Assembly: GCA_949130495.1 (NCBI GenBank)
Contig: OX422210.1
Span: forward strand, 28,432,681-28,496,680
Direction: 5' to 3'
Source of the DNA: Sambucus nigra
Lineage: Eukaryota > Streptophyta > Magnoliopsida > Dipsacales > Adoxaceae
DNA length: 64,000 bases
The translations under genes were made by a program, and so were the position numbers. The stretch's first letter is position 1; each line of letters starts with the position of its first letter. Shown here one piece after another: positions 1 through 10,751 of this stretch. Under the pieces are notes generated by a model. The model made no database searches. It was given only the letters and a program-made list of their open reading frames with translations, and was not told the origin of the DNA.

Positions 1-566
1 AGAATAATGGTGGTAACAAGCAGTCAAAAGCAAAGCAAGCATTGGAATAATTGAAGAAATTTGGAAACTATACTCCTTTGAAGGTAGATATAAATCACGT
101 TCTGGAAGAGATCAAGAACAGCGAGGAGTTAAATTGTCCAGAGAAAATGAAGACAGATCCTGACAAGAGGAATAAGGCCAAATATTACGAGTTCCACAAA
201 GACCATTGTCACACGACTAAAAATTGCATAGCTCTTTAGAATGAAATTGAAGCACTTACCAGACAAGGAAAGCTGGCCAAGTATGTTGATCGTAGAAGTG
301 AAGGAAAGAACAACGACCGAGCAAGACAGAGATCCAGATCTCCTCGTCGAGCAGAAGAAGACAAGAAAAGAAATCATAAAGATGATCCAGAAGACGACCC
401 GGATCTCCCCAAAAGACTAAGACAGTCAGAACGTGAGGTATTTTTAATTCATTTTGGATCATTTGATTGTAATGTTATTACAGGTGGACATGCAGGAGGT
501 AAAGACCTTACTACAAAGAGGAAAGCTTACCTCAATGAGCCTCAAGCTTGTTCATATATTTAGTGA
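1..566 (+). pseudogene. Tat-A gag, C-terminal part with zinc-knuckle remnant
   Basis: The open frame at 51-239 reads into a stop, and the downstream frame to about 540 is lysine/arginine/glutamate-rich, as in nucleocapsid tails. Around 180-240 the translation has the spacing of the Tat gag knuckle (FHKDH...H...NC), but the first cysteine position is tyrosine, so the metal site looks broken. The role of an intact protein would be packaging element RNA in virus-like particles. Assignment rests on this motif, the position upstream of protease, and similarity in layout to the gag of Tat-B. Confidence 0.7.
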
Positions 567-599
567 ATAAATCTAGCTGAGGATGACCGCCCGAGGAAG

Positions 600-1000
600 G
601 TAAATGAAGAAAAATTGGTCATCGGTTTCTCCAAGAACGACCTCGCAGGTGTGCTATATCCTCATGATGATCCATTGGTGATCAAAATGAGGATGAAGGA
701 AGTAATTATCTCAAGAGTACTGGTGGATAATGGTAGCTCGGCGGATATCATGTTCTACTCATGCTTTGACAGCTTAAATTTAAAGTTATCTCAGTGGTTT
801 TACTGGTGAGAAAGTTTGGGACGATAAAGTTGGATATGTTCATCGGTACATGGCCTGCTTGTCGAACGGAAATAGTGCGCTTTTTCGTGATGGATAAAAA
901 TGTTCAATCAGCTTACAATATCATCATGGGAAGGGTAGGATTGAAGAAGTTCGAAGCAGTACCATCTACTGTACATCAATGACTAAAATTTCCATCCAAC
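600..1000 (+). pseudogene. Tat-A aspartic protease remnant
   Basis: Frames 615-809 and 794-982 together cover a retropepsin-like fold. VLVDNGSSADIMF at about 717-757 is the active-site block in the Tat form (D-N-G instead of D-T/S-G), and IIMGRVGL around 922-945 matches the conserved second half. The two halves are in different frames, so there is a frameshift near 790-800. An intact enzyme would cut the Gag-Pol polyprotein. The neighbours are gag upstream and RT downstream. Confidence 0.75.
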
Positions 1001-1186
1001 TTTGGTGTAGGAATTGTAAAGGGAGACCAAAAAGTAGCTCGGGAATGCTACTATTCATCTACCGAGCAAGAAGAGCGTGAAGAATCCAGAAAGAAGACTA
1101 CTACTTATCAGGTTGATGAGATAGAAGACACAGAGATTGAGACTTTAGACCCAAGAGATGAGTCTCAGCTTGTTAAGGGTCAAGTC

Positions 1187-1879
1187 ATGGAGGCTACTGA
1201 AAATATCGTTCTGGACGACGAGCATCCAGAACGAACAACTCAAATTGGTGCCTCACTAGATGTGTCAATAAAACAAGAGCTGATAGCATTTCTAAAAAGC
1301 AGAAAACAAACTTTTTCATGGAGCCACGAAGACATGCCAGGGATAGACCCAAATTTCCTATGTCACGAGCTTAATGTGAATAAGGAGATCAAGCCAATAA
1401 AACAAAGAAGAAGAGTGTTCATCCCCGAAAAGAACCAAGCTATACAAGAAGAAGTCGAGAAGCTCAAAAAATCCTGTTTTATTAAGGATGTCAAATATCC
1501 TGATTGGCTAGCTAATATGGTGATGGTGAAGAAGAAAAATAACAAATGGAGGATGTGTGTAGACTTCACCGATCTCAATAAGGCATGCCCAAAGGATCAT
1601 TTTCCTCTGCCCCGAATCGATCAACTGGTGGATGCTACCTCGAGGCACGAATTGCTGAGTTTTATAAATGCTTACTCTGGTTACAATCAGATTAAGATGA
1701 AGCCTGAGGACAGGGAGAGTACCTCTTTTATTACCCCCAGGGGAACTTATTATTATAATGTTATGCCTTTTGGATTGAAAAATGTAGGTGCAACATATCA
1801 GCGGCTGATGAACAAGGTGTTTACAGAGCAAATCAGTTATAACATGGAAGTTTATGTTGACGAAGAGCAAGAAAGCTGA
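1187..1879 (+). pseudogene. Tat-A reverse transcriptase, fingers and palm
   Basis: A 230-codon open frame has the Gypsy RT blocks in order: KKKNNKWRMCVDFTDLNKACPKD, FPLPRIDQLVDA, a degenerate FINAYSGYNQI, and VMPFGLKNVGATYQRLMN. The catalytic Y-x-D-D block is cut: the frame reads VYVD and then leaves the conserved sequence for an early stop at 1879. The conserved downstream sequence resumes in another frame from about 1854. The simplest reading is a small deletion between short direct repeats that removed the second catalytic aspartate, so this RT would be inactive. Confidence 0.85.
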
Positions 1880-3308
1880 TGATCATCTAATTGATTTAGG
1901 CCAGACCTTTGATCAACTAGATAAATATCAAATGAAGTTGAATCCTGCCAAATGCATATTCGGAGTACGAGAAGGCATGTTCCTCGGGTATATTGTCAAC
2001 CAACGAGGAATTGAAGCAAACCCTGAAAAGATCAAGGCTCTATTGGGACTACGATCTCCAACGACGAAGAAGGAAGTGCAAAGTCTCACAGGGCGAGTTG
2101 TAGCACTTAATAGATTTGTATCACGAGCAACTGACAGGTGTCTACAATTCTTCAAAACACTCCGAAAGAATTTCGAGTGGAATGATGAATGCGAGAAGGC
2201 CTTTCATGAATTAAAGAAATACCTGGGAGCACCGCCACTGTTGTCCAGGCTAATGATGGGAGAAAGATTGTACTTGTATCTGGCAGTTTCGGAGAATGCA
2301 GTTAGCTCGGCATTGATAAGAATGGAGAATGGAGTGCAAAAACTAATTTATTACACTAGCAAGGCCTTCCGAGGAGCAGAGATCAGATATCCAAGACTGG
2401 AAAAGTTAGCACTAGCATGGATCGAAGTGAGTAGAAGAATGAGGCCATACTTCCAGGCTCATACCATAGTTGTGTATACCGATATGCCGTTGAGGCAAGC
2501 TCTTCATAAACCAGAGAAATTAGGGAGATTGATGTACTGGGAAATAGAACTTGGTGAATATGACATAGTTTATGAGCCTAGATCGTCGCTTAAAGGGCAA
2601 GCAGTAGCAGATTTTATAGCAAAATTCACTTATCCTGACACCTCCGAGGAGCAAAAGCTGAATACCGACCAATCTGTGGATGTTACAGGATCATCAAATT
2701 TAAACTCTGACCAACTTAAGTCGGTTGACGTTCAAGAGGAGATGGTCGACGAGCAACAAGAAGTGTTAAGGGAGGATATAAAGAAGAAACAAATATTCCA
2801 CCGAGGAACTCTATCCGATAAAAAATTTGAGGATGAAGTACCTATATGGAATCTGTATGTGGATGGCTCATCTTGCAGTACAGGCTGTGGGGCAGGGATT
2901 ATTTTAAACAGCCCAGATGAAATCGATGTGGAGTATGCTTTGCGCTTTCAATTCAAGGCTTCTAATAATGAGGCTGAATATGAAGCTATGATTGTAGGTC
3001 TTAGTTTAGCAAAAACCATGGGGGCAGAGCAGGTCATTATATTCAGTGACTCATAGTTGATCGTAAATTAAATGCTGGGAGTGGACGCAACAAAGGGAGA
3101 ATTGATGATCAAGTATTATGCGAAAGCAATGGAGATTGTATCGAGCTTTAACGCAGTACAGTTAATTAGAACACCAAGATTGGAGAATGCAAGAGCAGAT
3201 GCTTTAGCTCGGTTAGCCTCATCCACACGCACCGAGCTACGAAGAACAATCCCAATAGAAATTTTGGCTAGTAGGAGCATCGACGAAGATCTGATGGGCA
3301 TATATTGA
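1854..3308 (+). pseudogene. Tat-A RT thumb, RNase H and second RNase H
   Basis: The frame 1854-3056 continues RT (FLGYIVNQRGIEANPEKI), then the RNase H region (LYLYLAVSENAVSSALI, YTSKAFRGAEIRYP, VVYTDMPLRQALHKP). After a hydrophilic linker comes a second RNase H-like start ([33 protein letters not shown]). A stop at 3054-3056 splits it, and 3072-3308 carries the rest (RLENARADALARLAS). Two successive RNase H domains support the Tat assignment. The second domain in this lineage is known to resemble plant/archaeal RNase H rather than the RT-linked one. Confidence 0.85.
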
Positions 3309-3318
3309 AGAAGGGGTT

Positions 3319-4499
3319 TTGCCAACTGATAAACTCACAGCTAAGAAACTGAAGTTTAAAGCTGCTCGTTATGTATTGAATAATGGTATTCTATATAGAC
3401 GAGGAATTATAGCAAGTTTGCAAAGATGTGTGCATCCCTCCGAGGTGAAAGACTTGATTGAAGAGATCCATGAAGGGTCCTGTGGAGCCCATGTAGCAAG
3501 TCGGACGCTTTTGCAAAGAATAATGACGCAACGATACTATTGGCCAACGATGAGGGCTGATTGTATAGCCTATGCCAAAAAATGTGATAAATGTCAACGC
3601 TTCTCCTCTATCTGAAGAACTCCCCAAGCATTGTTAACACCCATTACTTCCCCTTGGCCATTTGCCATGTGGGGAATTGACTTGGTCGGGCCACTTCCAA
3701 TGACCAGGGGAAGATTTAAATATCTCGTGGTCGCGGTGGATTACTTTACTAAGTGGGTGGAAGCTGAGCCCCTTATTAATATGACATACGACAAGGTGTA
3801 TCAATTTATATGGAAGAAAATCATTTGTAGATATGGTCTTCCTCATGCATTCATCACAGACCATGGAACTCAATTTGATAACAGGAGTTCGCTGCATATT
3901 GTCATCAGTCAAACATATTGAAAACCCACTCTGCACCATGCCATCCCCAGACCAATGGCCAAACTGAGGTGGCAAACCGAACGCTGCTGAATGGTTTGAA
4001 GAAAAGACTGGATGATGCGAAGGCAAATTGGATCAATGAGCTACATTCTGTGCTGTGGGCTTATCGTACTACAACACGAGCAGCAACAGGAGAATCTCCA
4101 TACATATTGGCATTTGGAAGTGAAGCTGTTATACCTGTCGAGCTGGGCCTCCCCACACACAGAGTGCTGAATTTCAATTATCCTATCAGTGACTTGATGA
4201 GAAGATTAGATTTGGATATGCTCGAGGAAGTTAGAGAAGAAGCAGCAATCAAGAATGCTGCATACTAACAACGAACAACTTTGTTTTACAATAAGAGGGT
4301 AAAAAAGTGTGATTTGAAGGAAGGAGACTACGTGCTAAAGAAAGTAATTCAAAAGCACAATAAATTGGAAGCTAACTCGCATGGACCCTACAGAGTAACA
4401 GAAGTTGTTCGTCGAGGAACCTACAGGATTGAAACCTTGGAAGGGGAAGAATTTAAGAATGCATGAAATGCAGAACATCTACGCAAGTATTATCAGTAG
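3319..4499 (+). pseudogene. Tat-A integrase
   Basis: The zinc-binding N-terminus is at 3427-3612 (H...H...CDKCQ), followed by a stop. The catalytic core follows, with WGIDLVGPLP, AVDYFTKWVEAEP and FITDHGTQFDN carrying two of the acidic residues. After a frameshift near 3915 comes HPQTNGQTEVANRTLL with the third acidic position. The C-terminal part (YNKRVKKCDLKEGDYVLKKV, LEANSHGPYRVTEV, GTYRIETLEG) ends in the expected tail at a TAG at 4497-4499. Stops at 3613, 4266 and 4464 make it nonfunctional. No chromodomain follows, as expected for Tat. Confidence 0.88.
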
Positions 4500-4628
4500 T
4501 TGGGATTCCTATGTAAATGAAGTTTTCTTCAGTATGAATAAAGTGTTGAAGTTTTTATCCAATTCTCTCCTTTTGATGAAATTTTTTCGGAGTATTAGTG
4601 CTACACACTACGCATCAAGTTCAGAATA

Positions 4629-5036
4629 AAAATCCACCAACTACGGTTGGTCGGTCCACCAACTACGATTGGTCGGTAAAATAAACCCCCCAACTACGGT
4701 TGGTCGGTCCACCAACTACGGTTGATCGGTAAAATAAATCCCCCCAACTACGATTGGTCGGTCCACCAACTACATTTGGTCGGTAAAATAAAATACCCCA
4801 ACTACGATTGGTTGGTCCACCAACTACGGTTGGTCGGTAAAATAAAACTCACCAACTACGGTTGGTCGGTCCATCAACTACGGTTGGTCGGTCCACCAAC
4901 TACGGTTGGTCGATAAAATAAAATCCACCAACTATGGTTGGTCGGTAAAATAAAACCCCCCAACTACGGTTGGTCGGTCCACCAACTACGATTGGTCGGT
5001 AAAATAAAATCCACCAACTCCGGTTGGTCGGAAATA
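4629..5036 (+). repeat. Minisatellite with hairpin core, 3' region of Tat-A
   Basis: About 15 copies of a core CCAACTACGGTTGGTCGG alternate between a short linker (tccac) and a longer linker (taaaataaa plus a C-run), so the higher-order unit is about 54-58 bp. Each core is an inverted repeat, ACCAAC-TACG-GTTGGT, able to form a 6-bp stem with a 4-nt loop. A short open frame at 4722-4916 is only a translation of the repeat. Tandem repeats in the region after pol are typical of Tat elements and are known to seed satellite families. Confidence 0.92.
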
Positions 5037-5149
5037 ATTGTTTAAGAAATATCATGGGATGGAAGTCATTTCGTGGCTTATAATTAAAAAGTGATTAGTC
5101 ACTATAATCAAAAAATAAAACATAATTTCTTTACTTATGGCATATCAAA

Positions 5150-5275
5150 TTACCCCCAACTCTGAGTTGGTCGGGAAACAAAATATCATCAACTCCGGTT
5201 GATCGTCAAATAATTATCACAAACTCAGAATGGTCAACAATAAATTTTCACCAACTCCAGTTGGTCGGCAATTTA
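5150..5275 (+). repeat. Decayed outlying copies of the same minisatellite
   Basis: Four diverged cores (caactctgagttggtcgg, caactccggttgatcg, an atypical copy near 5223, and ccaactccagttggtcgg) are spread over AT-rich DNA. They follow the main array after about 115 bp. They show that the array was once longer or is eroding at its edge. Confidence 0.7.
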
Positions 5276-5486
5276 AAATAACACAGTAAATTTTTGTTTT
5301 CTTACAAGACATACATACACATTCATCAGAGAATAAAATAGATATTTTATAAAGTAATGACAAAAGACAAATGATGTGAGAAATGTATTTCATTACCAAA
5401 ACTTTTCATTCAAATCGAGAAGGATTACATATGCTGTGGAAAGTAGAAATCATTACATAAAAATCCTATTCTATTGGCTTTTTCCC

Positions 5487-6737
5487 TTATGACTTTGAAA
5501 CAGGCTCTACTCCAACAGGAGGATCATCTAAGGCGTAAGGAGAATTTATGAAGTTTAGATCTCTAAGCATCCTGACATTCATTACTGATGGCAGATCAAG
5601 CAAGTGCTTCGGGCGAGATATCTCAAAATTAGAATCAAGACTGTAGTCGCCAAGATACTTTGAGATCAGGCACTGAGGAATTTCCCGAGCAGGATTCCAA
5701 CTCATGTCAAGATTAAATGGAGGCACTGGAAAATCAAGCAACCCAGGATCATAATAGTCACACAAATAGTGACCCTGTTCCAATTGTAGCACACCCAGGG
5801 CATTCAACCATCCTTGCTTGTACCCCTCGTTGTTTGATTGTTGGATCCGGTCATCGAGATGATAAAGAGCTTCATTGTATCCAGCCATCCAAAATTCCCT
5901 AGGCTGTTTGTGAAACTGGTAAGTTAGCCTCTCCAGTTGTTCATGAAGGTTCTTCACTAAAATATCTTTATTCTCCAAGGCAGAGTTTTGTGTGAAGAGT
6001 TGCTCGCTAAGGTTCAGAATCTTCTTGGACATCTCTGACAAAGCCTGATTCTTTGCCACCAACTGGAATGCTTGATTCTCCAAAGCTGCTTGAGTTCTTG
6101 CCTCTTCAATAGTAACCCGAGCAGCTCTTGTTCGTCCCCGAGAAGCTCTTGCTCGTCCGCGAGTAGAAGTAGTCATTTTTAAGGTTTCCAATTCATCTAT
6201 CAAATTGGAATTTTCAACCTCCAGAAATGAGAAACCTTCATCATTAACAGGGACCAAGGCTCCCGAAAAAGATGCTGCAGATTTCAATTGAGATCTCTCT
6301 TCTCTCAGAACATTGTTTTCCTGCTCCAGCAGCTTCGCTATTTTCCTATACTCCTCGATCTCAACCCTTAGAATTTTATCTTTCTTCTCGTAAGCAGCAA
6401 TTAACTTATCATATCCTTTATTAGCATTGAGTTGCTGATATTTTTTCTCATACCCCTGATGCAAAAGGGAAGAAGATTCCTCGTATTATTATTGGAGTTC
6501 CCTGATGATTCCTTGAAGGTCCTTAATCATCTCATAGTATGCCATATTATTGATAATAACTCGGTCAAGCAGGCATTTCAAATACTGATATGCTTCAACT
6601 GCTTGTTCAGAAGAATTTGGACCAAGGATGTCAATAATTTGAGCCTCGTTTAGATCTGCATGGACAGCCTTGAAGTAGTCATTGCATTTTTTCATCAGTT
6701 CGGTATCGTGAGCTGACAAGAGCTCCATTTTAGCCAT
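5487..6737 (-). pseudogene. Tat-A antisense ORF 2, coiled-coil protein
   Basis: It runs opposite to gag-pol, between the minisatellite and the 3' LTR. It starts at an ATG at 6737 and reads through 83 codons to two tandem in-frame stops near 6487. The same frame then continues for 325 codons to 5487. The N-terminal two thirds is rich in Glu, Lys, Leu and Gln with heptad-like spacing, so it is probably coiled coil. A short Arg-rich patch (TRGRARASRGRTRAAR) lies in the middle. The C-terminal third is less charged. It resembles in position and character the coiled-coil ORF at 41393-42244 of Tat-B. Function unknown. Confidence 0.65.
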
Positions 6738-6907
6738 AAACTAGTAAAGAAAAGAGACAAAAAGAATCAATAAAGATGCAAACAGAGCAAGTAGAAGAAA
6801 AAGTCAATATAAATAGCCGAAAGTTCGAATTTTATTATATCACAAAGAGAAGTACATAGCCCAGAATTATATTTAACAAAAAAGTAAAGAGAAAGGTCCG
6901 AACAACT

Positions 6908-7493
6908 CTACACCTTCTCCTTGCCTCCTAAGACTTCCTCGGGAGGCTTGGACAAAGAGGTAGGTTGCTCGGGGGGCATAAAAATTTGCTCGGAAGATAT
7001 TGGCAGTTGCTCGACTGAAGTATTGATGGGTTGGAGTTGCTCGTAGAAAGTTTGAACAACTGGAATAGGAGGGATTTGATCTCCAATCATCAAGGAGGAT
7101 TCCTCAGAGGCAGCTTCGTCCTCTTCTTCTTTTCCAAGAACAAGTCTTTTTACTGTCGCTGACAACCTATCTATAACAAAATATAATTTTTGGAATTCCT
7201 AAACGGGTTCCATGAATTTGATTTAACCTATGAACTCCATTAACTATTCTCCAAGTGTTTGGCGCTATTTTTGCAGGAACAACATCAAAAAACAGACAGA
7301 ACTCCAAACATAAAGGATTTGGAGGAAAAGAAAAGTCGCATTCGGTCACAAAGAGACTGGAGAACCAATGTCCCTCAGCCAGACGAAAATAGTCAGAAGG
7401 TTCAGAAAGTTCTTCCAAAGTAACCCATGAAGGAATAGAAAAATCAGAGCGAAACTTATCAAGCGACTCAACAAGGTAAACCATGATGAACAA
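6908..7493 (-). pseudogene. Tat-A antisense ORF 1, transposon-associated domain
   Basis: The first part (7167-7493) contains NTWRIVNGVHRLNQIHGTRLG and FCY. This block aligns with the start of the Tat-B antisense ORF (IVNGVHRINQLYGTRLG, FCY) at 39031 onward, and the flanking hydrophobic pattern also matches. A stop follows at 7165-7169. The part at 6908-7165 is acidic and Gln/Pro-rich and looks like the tail. The block between FCY and the tail that Tat-B has is missing here, so an internal deletion is likely. Translation from 7484 (MVYLVES) would fit the Tat-B start better than 7493. Confidence 0.68.
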
Positions 7494-7903
7494 AGAAAGT
7501 AAAAGATAAGGAAGAAGATCTTACAGGAAAAGGGTGAGTCAGTTGACAACGAACAATGGAAGAAATGAACGCACAAGATAGAGAAGAAGTGAAAAAGTTC
7601 TAAGATGCAGATTTGAAAAAGTAAAAGACGACCGAGTTTTCTGAAGCGTTTAAATACTTTACCTCGAGAATGGAGAAAAACAATGATTACCAGGATGGAC
7701 GATTGCGTATCCGGCGGCTAAGAAGAAGAAAAGGGCACGAAAAATGAAGCGGTTATGAAAATTCAAAATACTTTAAAAGCCTGATACTATGCACTCAAAA
7801 AGGAGTTATAAACAACGAAAGTTTGTCTAAAATCCATAAAGTTTAGGCAGGAGAATGTTCCATACTTTTCTTCAACATCAAACTACGAAACATTGAGGGC
7901 TTC

Positions 7904-8476
7904 TGTTGATACCAAATTTAGTCTGCTGACGTGGACCAATTATGAGGAGACACATGTCAATCTGCATGGCACCCACAAACATTTTTTGAACAACACCTTG
8001 ACTCCGAGGAACTCAACCTCCCCGACCAACTCAGGAGCTCCGAGAAACAAGTGTTCTCTGAGGAACTCTATTGTATCGAGCAACTCATGTATACCGAGCT
8101 ACTTAGGCGGTTCGAGCAGCTTAGGCGGTCCGAGCTGCATCTCGTACAGAGCATTCATATCCGGATAATCAAGAGGATGACTGCGCATTAAATGCTCATT
8201 ATTATCACACAGACGCACACCCCTATTGGACAGCTATGTATTATTCTTTCATTTGTACCGCCTCAAGGCTATAAATACATTGTAACCTCCTCATTAGCAG
8301 GGGACTCCGAATTTCTTGGTAAACGCATTATCGAGAATTCTGAAAACAGTCAGCAATAACACAAATAGTGGACGTAGGTCATTCTTTCAAGGCTGAACCA
8401 CTTTAAAAATCTTTTGTCTTGTTTATTTTTATCTGTGATTAAAGAATTAGGTCAAATATAGTTTTTTACATCAACA
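7904..8476 (+). repeat. 3' LTR of Tat-A
   Basis: The segment starts TGTTGAT and ends ATCAACA, a perfect 7-bp terminal inverted repeat with TG...CA ends. It follows a short purine-containing tract (ttgagggc) just upstream, as expected of a polypurine tract. Length is 573 bp. A TATA box lies at 8270-8277. The 5' LTR is outside the window, so boundaries cannot be confirmed by pairing. Confidence 0.75.
8270..8277 (+). promoter_or_regulatory. TATA box in Tat-A LTR
   Basis: TATAAATA lies about 370 bp into the LTR, with GC-richer sequence just upstream. This is the usual place for the LTR core promoter. Confidence 0.55.
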
Positions 8477-8840
8477 ATTACCATAATCGGCATTAACTTA
8501 ATCAACATAATTTTTTTATAAACGTTATCAAATGAACAAACATAATTTTTATAACTACGGCCATGCAACGCGTACCTGCACCAACGGAATAGTACACGAA
8601 AAAGGTTACACATTTAATATACAATCAGACACGATTTAACTTAAATACATTAAGCAATAAGTGTCCCAATAATACAAAAGAATAAATAAAACGTTAATAT
8701 GGAAAAATACAGTCATCACAACTTAAACCTCCTTCTTGTATTTGTTTCTTATGCTTCTAATAGAATTCTCCCCCGTAGAGACCTTTATTCAATATGAAAA
8801 CCACCAACTTTCTTCGTCAATTGATATTGTTAAGAACACT

Positions 8841-9196
8841 TTATCCTTGTTGAGGATTTTCTTGAACGATTACTGGATTAAAGGCTCTTGCCAGGGCAAC
8901 AAACCTTTGCCCGATTGGTTCGTTAGATACTAAAATGCGCCAATTATCATGAAGGAAGAAAAATAAGAATATGAGGAGAGCAAGGAAAAATGTTATGCCA
9001 GTTATAATGAAAAGTCCTTTAAAACTATCAAGCGTGAGGCTATTAGAAGTAATAATCCTTCCATTTTGCTCTGGGCAATTGATTTCATCCCCGTCATCAA
9101 ACCATTGTTTTGAAATTCTTGACATTTTTTCTCCCTGTGTCACATTTAAGACCGCACTTGAAACATCGGAAACTAAGGGGAACCTTTTGGAAATAC
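8841..9196 (-). pseudogene. GLR: GLR exon 5: end of S2, M4 and C-terminus, with frameshift
   Basis: Acceptor TGTGCAG|GTA at 9196 gives VFPKGSP in the expected frame and then an immediate TAG. One base further the correct sequence returns (LVSDVSSAVLNVTQGEKM, KGLFIITGITFFLALLIFLFFFL as M4, then a short tail to TAA at 8841). The exon is 356 nt, one short of a multiple of three, which fits a single-base loss in the CCCCTT run. A truncated product would lack M4. Confidence 0.85.
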
Positions 9197-10058
9197 CTGC
9201 ACACATGCGTGTGTGAAACACATTTATATTTGCAAAATTTTTACGGATGTGTTTATTGGAAAATGAAATATTTTTATATCAGATAGTAATATTTTCTATC
9301 CACCTAAAAAACGAAGAAAATATATTATCTTTATTTTTTAATATTTTCTATTGAATATGGGTCTTGTTTAATAGGGCTCGATTAGTAGCTTTTAAATATA
9401 TAAATTTTGAAACTATATATCAAAAGTTATAGTTCTTTAAAGTTTGAAAGAGAAAAAAGAATTACCATTTTTAGTTTTGGAGGGAATATAAAGAGGAGTA
9501 TATTAGTAAAAAAAAATCAGAAATTTAAAAATAGGAGTTAATTGATGGTTGACTAGTCAATAGGACTTAATTAAGTAACAAAAATTGTCTAAGTTAGACT
9601 TAGATATAATAATCCCTTAAAATAGTGAGCAAAATATTTTGTTAAAATAAAAATTACAATGCGCCTAATATAATGATATAAAATTTTTTCCTAATGGCCA
9701 TCTTTCTCACGACTGTGGGGTCCAATGACGGTTAAATTTATTGATCGTGAAAACAAGGAGATTGTTTTTTGTAACTCAAATTATTTATATCTATATCACA
9801 TTGAAATAGCCTTACTATAAATTAAAAGGACAAACTTACTACACGAGTCTTTCGCCACTTCAGAATACTGAGGGATTAAATATACGAAAGCTCACCCATA
9901 CAAATGTACTAAGGAGTGTAATCGTTTTAAAGATTTGAACTGGTGACTTTTACGTCACAATGAGACAACGTTACCGTTGATCTAGGTTCACCCCTCTTAT
10001 TATAAAATAAAAATAATTCTCAAATTTTAACGCTACCAAATTAAGATAGAGGACTTAC

Positions 10059-10465
10059 AAATCCAAAGCCAGCAGTTTGATAGGTTGGACCAATCATAGT
10101 GTACTTGCTACAATATTTTGCAAGAAAAAGCCTTATGTATGGCAGCTCATCAATAATAGCACCAACTCCTCCCTTTTTCGTCCCATTTGAAAGGGCTTCA
10201 TCGTACTCTTCTACAGTGTCATAGAATTTTAGCTTGGAGCTATTAAAATTCATACCTTCCAAAAGCCCAGTAATAAAAGAGCCTCTTTGGTACCCAACAT
10301 ACTCCCCATTTTTTATGAGATCTTTAATGTCAGTAAAAGTAGGTTGAAGTTGTTGTACTGTTAGCATTGATGTTAAGTTGGCTGTGTAACTTGACGTTAG
10401 TACTAGAACCAAGAAGACCCACACGATCACCACGAATCTAGCTAAGTTGGTTTTCAATTGCTCCC
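10059..10465 (-). CDS. GLR: GLR exon 4: M3 and S2 lobe
   Basis: Acceptor TTTCAG|GGG at 10465, then EQLKTNLARFVVIVWVFLVLVL and SSYTANLTSMLTV, the conserved M3 gating motif of ionotropic glutamate receptors. S2 follows (VGYQRGSFITGLL, GGVGAIIDELPYIRLFLAKY, TAGFGF). The donor TTT|GTAAGT at 10059 is phase 0. The exon is open throughout. Confidence 0.93.
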
Positions 10466-10751
10466 CTGAAATATTTTACCTTTAGTAGATGTATTAATTA
10501 CATTTGAAATGATTTTTCAAATGGACACATGTAAATTATAAATATCATCTAATATTTATTTGATACATTAACAAAATCATAACAAAAAAAATCCTAATAT
10601 GAGTCTATAGTTCTCACTTCATTTTTAACATGTTTACTTATATTATTCAGGGAACATATTACTTTTATACTCATGATCATTGTAACTATCAATTGGTCAT
10701 TTATTGGAAAACTAATGAAAAGTAAAATCTTTATTTCCCCCTTTGGGTTTC

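Larger units (their letters stand above)
1..8476 (+). mobile_element. Tat-A: decayed Ty3/Gypsy Tat-lineage LTR retrotransposon, 5' end outside window
   Basis: Order on the + strand is gag tail, protease, RT, RNase H, a second RNase H, integrase, minisatellite, two ORFs in antisense orientation, 3' LTR. The second RNase H-like domain between the RT-RNase H and the integrase is a known hallmark of the plant Tat lineage, as are tandem repeats and extra ORFs between pol and the 3' LTR. The coding part is broken by several stops and frameshifts, so the copy cannot be autonomous. The 5' LTR and most of gag lie upstream of the window, so TSD and LTR divergence cannot be read. It lies just downstream of the 3' end of the GLR gene. 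Confidence 0.9.

Noticed and set aside
4722..4916. 64-codon frame with repeated NYGWSVHQLRLVG-like units
   Set aside because: Translation of the minisatellite, not conserved as protein.
4629..5036. CRISPR-like array of short palindromic repeats
   Set aside because: Linkers are not unique spacers but two repeating types, and the context is a plant retrotransposon. It is a minisatellite.
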